DNA of 64,000 nt from assembly GCA_022496805.1 (NCBI GenBank), contig CM040088.1, positions 23,281,001 through 23,345,000 of the forward strand, read 5' to 3'. Shown in pieces: positions 25,553 through 36,900 of this stretch. A program made the position numbers and the translations under genes. Position 1 is the stretch's first letter. Every line of letters begins with the position of its first letter. The notes beneath the pieces are model-generated. The model ran no database searches. It saw only the letters and a list, made by a program, of their open reading frames with translations, and had not been told where the DNA came from. The DNA comes from Pohlia nutans. Lineage: Eukaryota; Streptophyta; Bryopsida; Bryales; Mniaceae.

Positions 25553-26266
25553 CTATATCTGGGCTACGTCGTTCTCCATACTAACTTGATGTTGCCAATT
25601 TATCATCTCTAAATGGTTATAGAGATGATTTTTTTCACCAGTAGGAATCTTTATATCTTTCTCTGTTCTATTGCCAAATATTGTTACTAAATTTTTAGTT
25701 CCCACTGTATTTTTCCACGCAATAAAGATTGATTGAATGGGAATACAATCATTTCTTTCTCGAGAGGGTTCCCATCCTCGTTCTATGCAATTCCTATACC
25801 GTTTGAAAAACTTCCCAGTCTCGTCCCGCACACCAAAATGCATTTTTGGTTGATACCACATAACAGTTGCAGTACCATCAGTACATGTTTGTCGGCTCAT
25901 CTTCAACACCTTTGCTATAAAAAACGGTATTCCAATGCTGCGATCTTCATCAGTAGTTTCCAAAGCGGCGAACATTCCAATAGAAACATCCTTACTAGGA
26001 TTGAATGGAGGAAAAGCATTGGGGACCACTGAATTTGATTGTACCAATGAGGCATTCGGCAAATTTTGAGTTACATTTGTAACTCTACCATGACTATTGT
26101 TTCTTGGTCGTACTCGATGGCCTACAGGTCTTTGGGACCGAGGCCCAAAGAAATCTGAGACCATCACTGGAGGTAGAGATTGAAGAACACTTGCGATCGC
26201 TTCATTTGATGTAGTCTCCTCTATTGAAAGCATAATATTTTGTTCTATGCCTTCATCTTCAAATGG
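25553..26266 (-). pseudogene. C-terminal continuation of the DUF7869-like frame after an in-frame TGA
   Basis: This is in the same frame as the upstream 808 codons. Only one codon, the TGA at 26267-26269, separates the two parts. It continues for about 237 codons from PFEDEGIEQN. It holds a globular-looking segment with MFAALETTDEDRSIGIPFFI and ATVMWYQPKMHFG, followed by a basic C-terminal part. The TGA is explained by a single C-to-T change of CGA. It may be a real extension lost by that mutation, as no frameshift occurs. Confidence 0.6.
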
Positions 26267-28693
26267 TCAAAATGGTGATAATGCATCCATACTCCGATCC
26301 CTCTTAGGAAACTCTTTCAAATACGTGATCAGCTTTGAAGTCTCTTCAATTGCTTCAAGGTTTCTTTCCACGTTCATCTGTCTTAGAATTTGCCGTTCCT
26401 TTAGCAATATATAGTCCTCTAGTGCCTTCAATTCCCTGTCATCTGCTTGAGAAACTTCAGCCAAATCGGGTTTTGAATGAACTGAAGGAATTGTTTCAAA
26501 ACAAACATAGCCAGTAGGAGGCAACCACAATGGAGATCTTGCATATGGTTTGTATTGTACATGTGCTTCACCTTCTTGTATATAAAATCTAAAATGATGA
26601 GGTTGGCTTATGCCAACAAATGCATCTTTTCGCAAGTGCGGAGAGATGAACTTCTTCCAATCTTGAACATGCTCCAAATGTTCAGCCCGAATGAATGGTT
26701 CGGAACGTGACGGCTTTTCTTGAATTATTTGCAACAACTCTTTCAATGAGTTTATATCTCTGAGCTTCAATGCGGACGATATGGAGCTAAATCGTTGGTC
26801 AATATCCTCATGTGTATGATCCACAATCAGGAAAGATAATTGGATTTCTTTGAAAAATCCTAAGCCAACTAGAGCAGCACACATGCCCAACATGTATACA
26901 TTCTTGTTCTCTCTCCCACAGTTGTCGGCTTGAATGTGGAGAATAGGAGGCAACTTCTTCCGAATGCGTTGAACATCTTGCAATACCTTCATTATAGACG
27001 TTACAACTTGATTGCTATCATGTTTATGATGAGAGTCAATCCATAGATGGCAATATAGGCCTATACCATGTACCAGAATCCCACATAAATGTGTCTTGAC
27101 ATACCGAGATTCAATATTCTTCACGTTCTGCTTGAATTTTGGCACATATGTTGTATTTTGATCCATGCCATCAATAATAATGCTCATGCTATCTTCAGGA
27201 TTAGCAATAGCCTTTTCTCTTACTCGACTATAAGGCTTTCTTTCTTCAATCGTCAAGTCAATATGAAGGCGATACGCTGCGTGTACAGCTTCCCTCATGG
27301 CTTGATTAGGCATTGACTGCCTACTTTCCTTGTATTCCCAACAATGTTGGCATTTTGAAAATTTGGACTCCTCTGGCACATGTACATTTGTAAACTCCTT
27401 CTTCCACATCTTCGAAAACGTTGACAATCCAATTTCTTTTTCACCCATTTTGGACAATGATGTATTTATAACCGTTAGAACTTCGTGCTGCAAAACACCC
27501 ATAGGTAAACAAATCACAGGAACAATTTCACCGTCCGCCTTACGTCGTACTTGACGATGGGGTTGAGTTTCTCCAAAACATTGGATAAACAATTCAAACT
27601 TTGCCCTTGCCATAGATATATGTGTCGCTTCCCTTTGGTTGCCCGTATTACCGTGGATGGAATTGTGTACATCTTTCTCTCGAATATTTGACATGATTTT
27701 GTTCATCCTCCTTCTTGAATATCCAATTGCTGCTGCAAAGCAACTATTACAAACTTTCATCCCAGAGATCTTTGTTTCAAACTTGAATCCAATTTCCAAA
27801 TCATGACGTGCTACTTTAAACGCTCGTAGTGTAGTTACCAACCACATGGCCCACTTTGCGTAACTTATATCTTCCCATGCTTGGTATCTTAAAGATAAAA
27901 TATCAAATGCACTTATAGGCTCCAAGCAATGTTTTGAGCAAATTGGTCTTTGCTTCACTTCTTCTACTGCAGCTAATGTTACCTTTTCTCCCCGTCTCAT
28001 TCCAATTTGGCGAGGTCCCCCGGGACATCTCTTCTTTCGACGTATACTAACATATGACCTCTTTGGAAGAGATGATGACAATCCATCCATAGAATACACA
28101 AAAGGTGATCCTTGCGCACTTCCAGCACTTCTATTTACACTATTTCCTACTTGAGTATTTTCAGGAATTTCAACTCCATCGACATTTGGAGATGAAATCA
28201 ACCTTAGTTCCCTTGTTTGGGAACAAGGCCATCTGATAACTTTGCCCATGCACTCTCCCATTGTTGACATGTATAATTCATACACATTTGCATTCTTATC
28301 CTTCACACTTCGCACTAGTACAACTACATCACTTGCTCGAACAGGACGTCCTCCAACCATACATCCCACAACATGTTCTTGAACTACACCGCGAGCAACT
28401 TCAAGTCCTCCAATGTCTAAAAGTGCTACATATTTATAGTTTCCCAATGAATTTGGTGTAGAAAAGTTTGTAGATGCATCTGACGTTCGAAAATTTGAGA
28501 TAAATCCAGGACTTGTGAGACCACGTGAACTAGAAGCCAAATCCACAAAACTCATCTTCTTAATCCACTCATTCCAAAATGGCTGCATCACAAAACAGAT
28601 TAAATCAAACTCATGTTTAGAATGAAGTCCCCAAATGAAAAAACAAAATATTGTAAGATTAGCTAATCCTCCCCCCTCTCCAATCACCTGCAA
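26267..28693 (-). CDS. DUF7869-like protein, candidate RNase H-fold transposase
   Basis: The 808-codon frame has three cysteine pairs that may bind zinc (about C252/C256, C315/C318, C448/C451). The core follows: a strand ending in an acidic residue (SIIIDGMDQ, D508), then HIQADNCGRENKN (D590), then SFLIVDHTHEDIDQRFSS (E629/D630/D632). The DN-x4-NKN and HTHEDIDQ blocks are those of DUF7869 proteins. The spacing of acidic residues at strand ends resembles an RNase H-like nuclease, so I infer a transposase. The ATG at 28555 (MSFVDL) is the likelier start, because a splice acceptor (GTGATGCAG at about 28583) precedes it. A C-terminal coiled coil spans about 745-795. The frame ends at a TGA that looks like a mutated CGA. 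Confidence 0.65.
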   Translation of the reverse strand: MQVIGEGGGLANLTIFCFFIWGLHSKHEFDLICFVMQPFWNEWIKKMSFVDLASSSRGLTSPGFISNFRTSDASTNFSTPNSLGNYKYVALLDIGGLEVARGVVQEHVVGCMVGGRPVRASDVVVLVRSVKDKNANVYELYMSTMGECMGKVIRWPCSQTRELRLISSPNVDGVEIPENTQVGNSVNRSAGSAQGSPFVYSMDGLSSSLPKRSYVSIRRKKRCPGGPRQIGMRRGEKVTLAAVEEVKQRPICSKHCLEPISAFDILSLRYQAWEDISYAKWAMWLVTTLRAFKVARHDLEIGFKFETKISGMKVCNSCFAAAIGYSRRRMNKIMSNIREKDVHNSIHGNTGNQREATHISMARAKFELFIQCFGETQPHRQVRRKADGEIVPVICLPMGVLQHEVLTVINTSLSKMGEKEIGLSTFSKMWKKEFTNVHVPEESKFSKCQHCWEYKESRQSMPNQAMREAVHAAYRLHIDLTIEERKPYSRVREKAIANPEDSMSIIIDGMDQNTTYVPKFKQNVKNIESRYVKTHLCGILVHGIGLYCHLWIDSHHKHDSNQVVTSIMKVLQDVQRIRKKLPPILHIQADNCGRENKNVYMLGMCAALVGLGFFKEIQLSFLIVDHTHEDIDQRFSSISSALKLRDINSLKELLQIIQEKPSRSEPFIRAEHLEHVQDWKKFISPHLRKDAFVGISQPHHFRFYIQEGEAHVQYKPYARSPLWLPPTGYVCFETIPSVHSKPDLAEVSQADDRELKALEDYILLKERQILRQMNVERNLEAIEETSKLITYLKEFPKRDRSMDALSPF

Positions 28694-28711
28694 TTATTAT
28701 GTAGAGCACTA

Positions 28712-29905
28712 AGTGACGGGGATTAGCCATACGCCTAACCCCCTATCACTATAATTATTTGATACCATACCAAGTGAAGGGGTGTTAGATGTATGTCACT
28801 AACCCATCTCACTTTTATTGATTTTTAAAACTGCAAGTGATGGAGGATTAAACATATACCTAACCAACCTCCCTCCATTATCACTTGCAATTATTACCCA
28901 AACTAGCAAGTGATGGGAATTGCACATATGCCCAATCCCCCAAACATTTATAATTTTCAACAAAATAAATGTCTGGGGGTAAGGCATATGCCTAACCCCT
29001 CAACACTTACAATTTCTAACAAATTAGAATATTGAAGGGTTAGGAATAAGTTTAACCTTCCAACTTTTAAAAACTTTAACAAAATAAGATGTTAGAGGGT
29101 TAGGCATATGTCTATCCCACCAACACTTCAATTATATAGTAGAATAAAATATGGAAGAGTTAAACATACGCTTAACCCCCTATCACTTCAATTAGTTGTT
29201 AAAATACCAAGTGACGGTGGTTTAGTATACGCCTAACCCATATCACTTGAATCATTTGTTGCAATATTGAGTGATAAGGGTTAAGCATGTGCCTAATCCC
29301 TTTTAATTAATTTTAAAAATTACAAATCATAATAATTGAAAGTAACTTGTCATTACCTTCAAGTATTAGGTAAAATACCAAGTGATACATGTAAGCATAT
29401 GCCTAACCTCCTATCTATATCTGTATAGCTTACAATCATTATGTAATCTTCTAAATGATGAGATTAGACATATGTCTAATCCTATCACTTTAATTAATTT
29501 TCAAAATACAAGGTAATAGGAGGTTGTGCATATGTATAACTCTTTAATAGTTGGAATTTACAAAAATTATAGTGATAAGCGGTTAGGCGTATGCCTAACC
29601 CCTCAACAATTTTATTCTACATAAATTTATAATATGGGTCTATGGGAGGGATATACATATGTTAACCTCCAAACTCTTGGATTCTATAGATAAATAAAAT
29701 ATTAGAGAGGTAGGCATATACTGAAACTCTAAACTCTTGCAATTTGAAATAAAATAAATTACAAGAGGGTTAGGCATGTGCCTGACCCACTAATACTTTA
29801 TTATGTAGCATAATAATACCTGGGAGGATTAGGCATATGCCTAACCCCTCAACTCTTACAATTTCTAAACAAAGTATAATATGGGAGGTTTAGGCATATG
29901 CACAA
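28712..29905. repeat. Array of about 19 hairpin units, 60-bp period
   Basis: Each unit contains an imperfect palindrome of the form GGGTTAGGCATATGCCTAACC, centred on CATATG or CGTATG. Between palindromes lie AT-rich spacers with AAGTGATG or CAACTCTT. The period is close to 60 bp. Units are diverged, so the array is old, but the pairing is kept by matched changes in several units. Confidence 0.75.
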
Positions 29906-30162
29906 CTCCCAACAATTACAATTGACTTCAAATAAAAGTTTAATCTGATTATAAATCTATATATAAACTTCACAACATAGGTTCAAATGCTGCCAAATGA
30001 CTTTGGCGCGCCTCATGTTGTCGAGCATATGAGAAAATATTAAGAGAAAAATCAAAAAACCATTTTTATTTTCATAATTAAATTTATGGTGACTAAACTT
30101 ACTGAAACATTGATAACATTGATAGTCTGTATCGATGATAGAGCTTTCCTTGGGGCCGGAAA

Positions 30163-30426
30163 CTAATCTGGTCGAAGGTGGAAGCTAATGGTGTGATTGA
30201 AGGCGAGGCAGATCGGATCGAAGGGGCTGCTACTCTTTGACTCAAGTTTCACCAACGCACAACGAGCCCTACACTTGGCTGTAAACATAATATCGTGGTC
30301 ATTTGCATTGCTTGGTAGTAAAATGCACACTATTTCAAACCAATTGTCAACTGTAGTTGGTACCAATATAAACATCCTTATAGATCACAGGGGAGCAGAG
30401 TCTTTGAGAAGCAGAAAAAATTGAAC
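30163..30426 (-). other. Possible further captured sequence beside the VPS26-like exon
   Basis: A 70-codon open frame with an internal acceptor (TGTTTACAG) follows the VPS26-like exon on the same strand. I do not recognise its product. Confidence 0.25.
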
Positions 30427-30507
30427 CTGGATATTGACGTATGCACCATGGAAGGACTCGTACAGCTTGCCTCCTTTGGGTGTTTCCAAGGAAATGGCAA
30501 AAGGAAC
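30427..30507 (-). pseudogene. Captured exon of a VPS26-type retromer/retriever subunit
   Basis: The 27-codon exon is bounded by TTGTACAG and GTTCAA and reads VPFAISLETPKGGKLYESFH then GAYVNIQ. This matches the arrestin-like N-domain of VPS26 proteins (pattern PF-x-L, K-x-YE-x-HG-x-NIQ), best the VPS26C/DSCR3 branch. No other exon of that gene is identifiable nearby, so it is an isolated fragment inside the element. Confidence 0.5.
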
Positions 30508-30599
30508 CTGTACAACACAGTGCCAAAAATCATGTTCCTGGCTCCCGAAAACCCTGGCTTCCTGGTCAGCGATTAGGGTTTCCGCCGCCGCGCGGTTTG

Positions 30600-30960
30600 G
30601 TGCGCTGGTATCCGATCTTCGAGCTGATGTCTGATCTGTAGCGCTGGTCTCCTGGTGATCGAGCTGGTGTCTGATCTTCGTGTCTGATCTTCGAGCTGTA
30701 GCGCTGTAGCGCTGGTCTCCCGCTGATCGAGCTGGTGTCTGATCCTGGTGGTGTACGTGTCCGATCTTCGCTGGTGTCCGATCTTCGTGTATGTAGCGCT
30801 GGTATCTTCGTGTATGCTGTAGCGCTGGTATCCGTGTCTGATCTTGCTGATCGAGCTGGTGTCTAATCGAGCTGGTGTCTGATCTTCAAGCTGTAGCGCT
30901 GGTGTCAAATCTTTGAGCTGTAGCGCTAGTGTCTGATCCTGCTTACGTGAGCGTTCAGCT
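30600..30960. repeat. Minisatellite around GCTGGTGTCTGATCTTCG
   Basis: Units built from GAGCTGTAGCGCTGGTGTC and GATCTTCGTG repeat irregularly. The 142-codon minus-strand frame across it is a repeat translation, not a gene. Confidence 0.65.
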
Positions 30961-31235
30961 GACAGTTGCAAATCCCCGAAGTTGAGGACACTGATTCGCA
31001 TGCGGCATCATTTCAGGTTCTCATCTTGCTTTTGAATTTCTGCACTGACTGACTTGGTCTACAGTCCATTTTCTGGAGAATGTTCTAAAGTCCATTCCAA
31101 ATTAAGTCGCAGCCACCTAAGCTGGTAGCGGTGACAATCGCGGTAGAACAAATAACGACAAGTCTTCAGAACGACAAGTCTTTGCAATGATTTCTCTCCT
31201 TTCCAGGAAGGAAGACTAGTTCCACACGTTCGATC

Positions 31236-31390
31236 TGTCTGAGCTTAATTATGCTCGGATCAAGATCGAGCTAGTTCGATTACATCTAATTAATCAAATG
31301 CAGCATAATTTAGCTTTTTTCTCTCAGAGATTGCATGAGCCAGAGGCCAAGTACACGGGATTGCCTGGAGCGTCTATGTCAAAACCAAAG
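31236..31390 (+). other. Open segment upstream of the ORANGE-like exons
   Basis: An open stretch reads LSELNYARIKIELVRLHL and later KYTGLPGASMSKPK before a possible GT donor. I do not recognise it with confidence. It could belong to the same captured gene as the next exons. Confidence 0.25.
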
Positions 31391-31577
31391 GTTATTTTGT
31401 CTGCTTCAAATGACATTCAAAGCCTGTTCATGACTTGTGATTCTCATCACCCAGCTTGCTTCTTGTGTATATATGCCGGTAATTAAGTGTCAGATTATAA
31501 ACCTGAGAAGAGATATAACAATATGGTAGCGGTGTCTACGTGGGACTAAGCCCACGAATAACGACAAGTCTTTGCAG

Positions 31578-31838
31578 CAGTACTTCAGAACCTGTCTTAT
31601 AATTGTGGCTGGAATCGTTCTTTTTGGTGGCCTCATCGCCCCTGTTGTAAGACACTGCATTCTCCCTTAGTTTTGTGTATTTTATAATTCGAGAGCCTTG
31701 AAGTCATTCTTAGTTGTTACCTTTTGAGGACCATTTCCACGCGCTTACTAGTGTGACGTGGCTTTGTACAGCTGGAGTTGAAGTTGGGTCTGGGAAAAGC
31801 GACTTTATTGAAAGAATAAGGATGACTGGGAATTTATG
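31578..31838 (+). pseudogene. Captured ORANGE-like chloroplast protein exons, decayed
   Basis: Exon 31578-31646 (after TTTGCAG, before GTAAGA) encodes QYFRTCLIIVAGIVLFGGLI then APV. A second exon begins at 31772 with LELKLGLG in phase, and further on, in another frame, SDFIERIRM. This is the transmembrane part and the following LELK(V/L)GLGG-x-DFI block of ORANGE/OR-like DnaJ zinc-finger proteins, which act in plastids. A deletion after LELKLGLG breaks the frame. No zinc-finger part is convincing in the sequence that follows. Confidence 0.5.
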
Positions 31839-32049
31839 ATGGAGCTGTCACCCTCTCATACGTAGCTGAAACAGTGTACATCTGGAGCATCTTCTTGACT
31901 TGGAACGTATGCCTTGAAGCTGAATGAGTGATGTGATTTGGTATCCCTGCTTTACAGTAAGCTGCTGGACCTCATTCAACAGATGTGAATCTTCGAGTTC
32001 AGCCTGCATAACTTATGTATATATGCTGGATGAGCAGATTGAAGCTTAA

Positions 32050-32263
32050 GAGAGAATCAAAGCAAGGGCAGCAGTAGAGGAAAGGTCGGTTCTTGTGCCT
32101 TTTGCAGAGAGATTCTCTGGCAAGAAATCTGGTCGAAACTTGCCATGCCCAGTTACTGTCAATACTGTGAGATCGCCCAGATTCGGACTTCAGATCTGTA
32201 CGTTGCGGCCAAGTGAGGGTAAAAGCATGTATGTGTGTTTATCTAGTTTGTATGAAATCTAGA
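32050..32263 (+). other. Open segment of unknown origin in the cargo block
   Basis: About 70 codons stay open (ERIKARAAVEERSVLVPFAE and so on). No family is recognised. It could be another captured exon. Confidence 0.2.
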
Positions 32264-32519
32264 TTGTTGTGATTGTGTAGAAACACCTATTGCCAATGTT
32301 GCTACAGAATGTACAGTAAAGGCCCCCAATTTTCACCCAAAAAATAGACACCATGTTAAAGAAAGTACAATTCCAACCCGAGAATGAGATTCACAGAAAG
32401 TCACCTTTGAATATCTGCTATGCCTAGGGTTGTGCAAAATATTGAAAGAATTGACCGTTTAGCTTATAAGATTATAATGTTCAAAGTTTGCATTCAATTT
32501 TTCTTGATCGAAGTTACTA

Positions 32520-33180
32520 ACAAGATTTTAAGTGATGCGGGGTTAGGCATATGTCTAATCCCCTAATAACTTGCAATTATTTTTTAAATACTAAGTGATG
32601 GGGTTAGGCATACGCCTTACCCTCATCACTTTGATTAATTTTAAAATTCCTAGTGTTGGGTTCAGGCGTATGCCTAACCCCTACCATTTGTATTATTTGT
32701 TAAAACACCTAGTGATAGAAGGATTAGACGTATGCCTAACCCCTATCAGTTCAATTAGTTTTTAAAATTGCAAGTGATGAAGATTTAAGCAAACCCCTAT
32801 TTCCTCCAATCATTTGCAGTTATTTTCTAAAACACCAATTGATGAGGTTAGGCATATGCCTTACCCCATCACTTTGATTATGTTTTTAAATTCTTAGTGT
32901 TGGGGGTCAGACATATGCCTAACCCATCTCACTTGTATTATTTGTTAAAATACGAAGTGATGGAACGGTTAGGCATTCACCTAACTCCTATCACTTCAAT
33001 TAATTTTAAAAATTGCAAGTGATGAAGGTTAGGCAAATGCCTGGCCTCCACCACTTTGATCAATTTAAAAAAACAAATGATGGAGGGTTAGGCATATGTC
33101 TAACCCCCTTAACAATTTGGATTTTCAAAAATAATTGTAGTGATAGGGAGTTAAGCGTATGTCTAATCCTTTATGTTTAT
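32520..33180. repeat. Second hairpin-unit array, about 11 units
   Basis: These are the same GGTTAGGCATATGCCTAACC-type units at about 60-bp spacing. The first 200 bp are nearly repeated at 33500-33700. Confidence 0.75.
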
Positions 33181-33230
33181 TTTCTTAAGACATCAGAAGG
33201 GATGGTGAATTTTGTTCTCGTTGTGTGCAG

Positions 33231-33313
33231 TTGCTGAAATCCCTAAGTTTGCTTCTGGAAGCTAAAGTTATTCATTGTGACTTGAAGCCAGAGAACATTC
33301 TTCTTATTGAAAG
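33231..33313 (+). pseudogene. Captured protein-kinase exon (catalytic loop)
   Basis: The 83-bp exon has an intact acceptor (TTGTGTGCAG) and donor (GTAACC). It encodes KSLSLLLEAKVIHCDLKPEN then ILLIE. HCDLKPEN is kinase subdomain VIb, and the sequence before it resembles DYRK/YAK1-type kinases. No other kinase subdomain is found nearby. It sits between two copies of the hairpin array and so looks like a single captured exon. Confidence 0.65.
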
Positions 33314-33499
33314 GTAACCATTATGAATTCCATTTTCTACTTACCGAAATCTGTCATTTAGATGGAATGTGAGTTAATGTGAGTTAATATCACTGGCTTT
33401 GATGATAATGTGAGTTAATGTGAAGCATCTCGCTTTGTGGATGTATCACTCGTTTACCTTATAGGCCAGAGGATATAATAGTACGGATTCAACTATTTG

Positions 33500-33920
33500 A
33501 TCGAAGTTACTAACAAGATTTTAAGTGATGCGGAGTTAGGCATATGTCTAATCCCCTAATAACTTGCAATTATTTTTTAAATACCAAGTGATGGGATTAG
33601 GCATACGCCTTACCCTCATCACTTTAATTAATTCTAAAATTCCTAGTGTTGGGTTTAGGCGTATGCCTAACCCCTACCATTTGTATTATTTGTTAAAATA
33701 CAAAGTGATGGAACGGTTAGGCATTCACCTAACTCCTATCACTTCAATTAGTTTTAAAAACTGCATACATAACATTTAGATATGTCTAGTCAAGTGATTG
33801 AATTTCTTGTGACTGTTGCCGTGATGATGTGATTGAGACACAATGAAGAATTGGTAGAAATGGTATCATGCAATTAATACCATTGGGGGTTAGGCGTGTG
33901 CCTAACCCTCTTATGTTTTA
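33500..33920. repeat. Third hairpin-unit array, partial duplicate of 32507-32710
   Basis: The run from GATCGAAGTTACTAACAAG onwards copies the start of the second array with few changes. It has four to five units and ends just before the ParB-like gene. Confidence 0.7.
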
Positions 33921-33984
33921 TCTCTTGAAACATTTTTGATTTTAATTTTTCAGTGCAAAATTTTGTAGGTGATCAAGGGATCTA

Positions 33985-36900
33985 ATGGCTTCTCGAAAGC
34001 AACAGCCCCCTAAGGAAGCTCCAAAAGTAGTGGATTCTTTTAAGAACCATGGATGGTGGATATCATGAGATGACAAGCTTCCTATTTTGCGATTGTCCGA
34101 TTATGCATGGGAAGAGAAGGATCTATGGTGTGGACTAACTTATGGTGCAGGCTACATAGCTAAAGTAGCTAAAGTCTCATCAACTGAAGAACAAGGCTTG
34201 TGTGAAGTGTTTATGCGGGGGATGAAGAGCGGTGAACCATCTTCATATATTTTGAGGACCAAAAACATAATGCGATCTCCAGATTGTTTGTTGGAGTTGA
34301 AATTTGGGGGTCTACCAAAATATCGAAACTGGTGGAGTAGTGTTGGAAGTATTGAACAAGATTTGCGTGAGAAGATGGTGTTTGCAGTTTCCAGCATGAA
34401 TGCAAATGAGAAGGAGAGATTGAAGGTTTATATGGAGAAGCATGAGAGGGCTATTGCTGTTTTTACCTCTCGTGATGGAGGGTCTGAAATCGTACCAACT
34501 TCATCTTTGGAAGAAGATGTTATCATTGATGGGTTATCGTTTTATGTGCATAGGCGAACATTGCTTGATAAAGTTTTGCCTCCTACATCAAATGTTGTCT
34601 CTACATCAAAAAAGAGGAACCCAAGTTCTATACTATCATTTTCTCAAGGTGGAGGGGCTTCATCAAGTGCTAACATTGGTTTATCAGTTTTTTATTTTGA
34701 CGCACCACCTCAACCCTCAAAGAAGATTTCAAGTCGAAGTCGGAGTAACTTGTTAGTAGGCGATGGTTCTACTTCACAAACAGTTTTAAAAAAAGATAAA
34801 ATGATCTTGCCAACTCCTCATGAGATTGAATCAGGATACGTGTTTGGTAGGGATCATTTTTTTTATGTTGATATTGCTAATGTGAGACTTGCAAGCAATA
34901 TTCTTACAAATCAACGAATGTTGAACACTGCAAATGCTGAGTTTGTTTACAAAAGGTTGAGGGAAAATCAACTTCTTGAAACAAACGTGATGACGTTGCG
35001 TCCTATGGAATACTTGCCACTTTCTAACAAAGAATCAGAAAATGTTATTGAACGCTATACGTTCAAAGGAGAAGAAACAAGGATTGATTTTTTGAGGTGT
35101 TTGAATGCTATGCCTGGAGATTCATTTGAAGAAAAAAGGGATAATTTTTTACCTTTGGTTATTTGGGAACCTGTCGATGGCCAACATATTCTGCATGCTT
35201 GCCAAGTATTAGCACAACGTGATCGCGAGGCTAGTCTCATTTCTGAAGCTGAATATGAAAAGTCATTTATGAAAAGACCTGCTCAAGTTGTAGCCTACGA
35301 CGAAGAGTTCAGGTATTTGGTGGCTTCTTGCAAGAAAAATGAAGAGAATACTGAAAGAATATATCATAGCACTGTTGGGGAAACCTTGGCAAAAACGCGT
35401 GCAGTATGGAAGCAATTTGGTTCACCAAACCCATACAACGATGAAGACATAGATCGCCGACGTCTTTTTTTACAATGTTTGCCTAGTATTACAGAGGTTC
35501 GTTTAGGAAAAGATGGAAGTGAGTTCACTATCTCAAAAATGAATTTACAATTTAGAGATTATATCTGAATGGCTACAGTGAGTGATGATTGTTGGATAGC
35601 TTTGAGCAACATGTGTAAGTCTTATGATCAAGGGTTTACATATTATTCAGAGAAGGCACGAAAAGAAGCAGTCCAACAAGAAGGTGTTGTTGGAAATACA
35701 AAATCTAAAAAATTCAAGTTAAACGAACGTCCACGTATGTCGATAACATGGCTTAGACCATTGCAAGGAACAAGTGGAAATGATTTTGTTTTACTATGTT
35801 AAGGCGCAACGGTGACTGAGGAGGATCATTTGCAGAAAGTGTATTTTGGAGCTTCTTCAAAATCTACTTCAGAAATGGACGTGCACACCTTGCAATATTT
35901 AGCAGATACATCAAAGCTTCGAATTCACAATGCTCTCAAATGGCTTGATGCCGAAGCATCTGGAGGAATTGATGATAAGAAGAATTGGTTAAGTAGAGAT
36001 GTGCAAAAATATGGGGATACAAGCGCGTTAGATTTTTTTGGGAGGGATGCAACTAAAGATTTCAAGAGCAAATGGGTGCATCTAAAAGACTTTACAAGTT
36101 TTGAGGCAATGGAGAAGCATAGTGCTTTGATTCCTTCTAAAGTTCGAATTCACTTGAAGTTGATGTTGGAGGGAAAATCGGGACTTTTTGCAAATGGAAA
36201 AGAGTTGTTCATAGGAAGTGAAGGAGTTTGGAATCTAGAATTTAATTTTTCTGGAGTTAGAGGTGCAGGTATGGATACAACAGTAAAAGGGGGAGGCAAC
36301 ATATTTTCTGAAGTTATGGGGAAGTTTGGAAGTCCAGCATTGTGGGTTTTTGATTGTCGTAAAGGACAAAATGGGCAGTTCTGGACAGAAATGGAGTACA
36401 AGAGTATTGTTGGGATCATATCAAAGTGGATGGAAGATGTGCCTCGTTGGAATGCAATTTTTATGTTGCCAGCTGGGGAGAATGCAGATATGGTTATAGA
36501 GATGTTAGGATTGAAGACTTCTTTGGGGTGGCACGTTACAAAAGGAAATTATGTGTTCTCCAACCAAAGTTAGGCCTCAGGAAGTGTTATCAGGGATGGA
36601 CAACGCATAATTGCAAAGTATACACCAGTGGGACCAGTTATTTTTGTCATACATCATCCTCCAATAGCTCCAGTTGCAGATAATCTTGCAGCAAATGTGA
36701 AATTGTTGGATTCTATTTTTGTAGAACCTCGAGGTGGTTGGGATTTGTGTACAAAATATTGTGATGCACGTTGTCCAGCAGTTGTTGATGAAATTATTGA
36801 ATCTTACTATCGACCAGGGTCGTGGATGATAGTTGCTCATGGAATCTCTCACATGATTCACACCCTTGCTGAAAAGACAACATAAGTTATAATATTTGAA

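Noticed and set aside
30573..31001. 142-codon minus-strand frame
   Set aside because: It translates an irregular minisatellite.
28712..33920. CRISPR-like array of palindromic repeats
   Set aside because: Units are diverged, spacers are not unique fixed-length inserts, and the DNA is plant nuclear.
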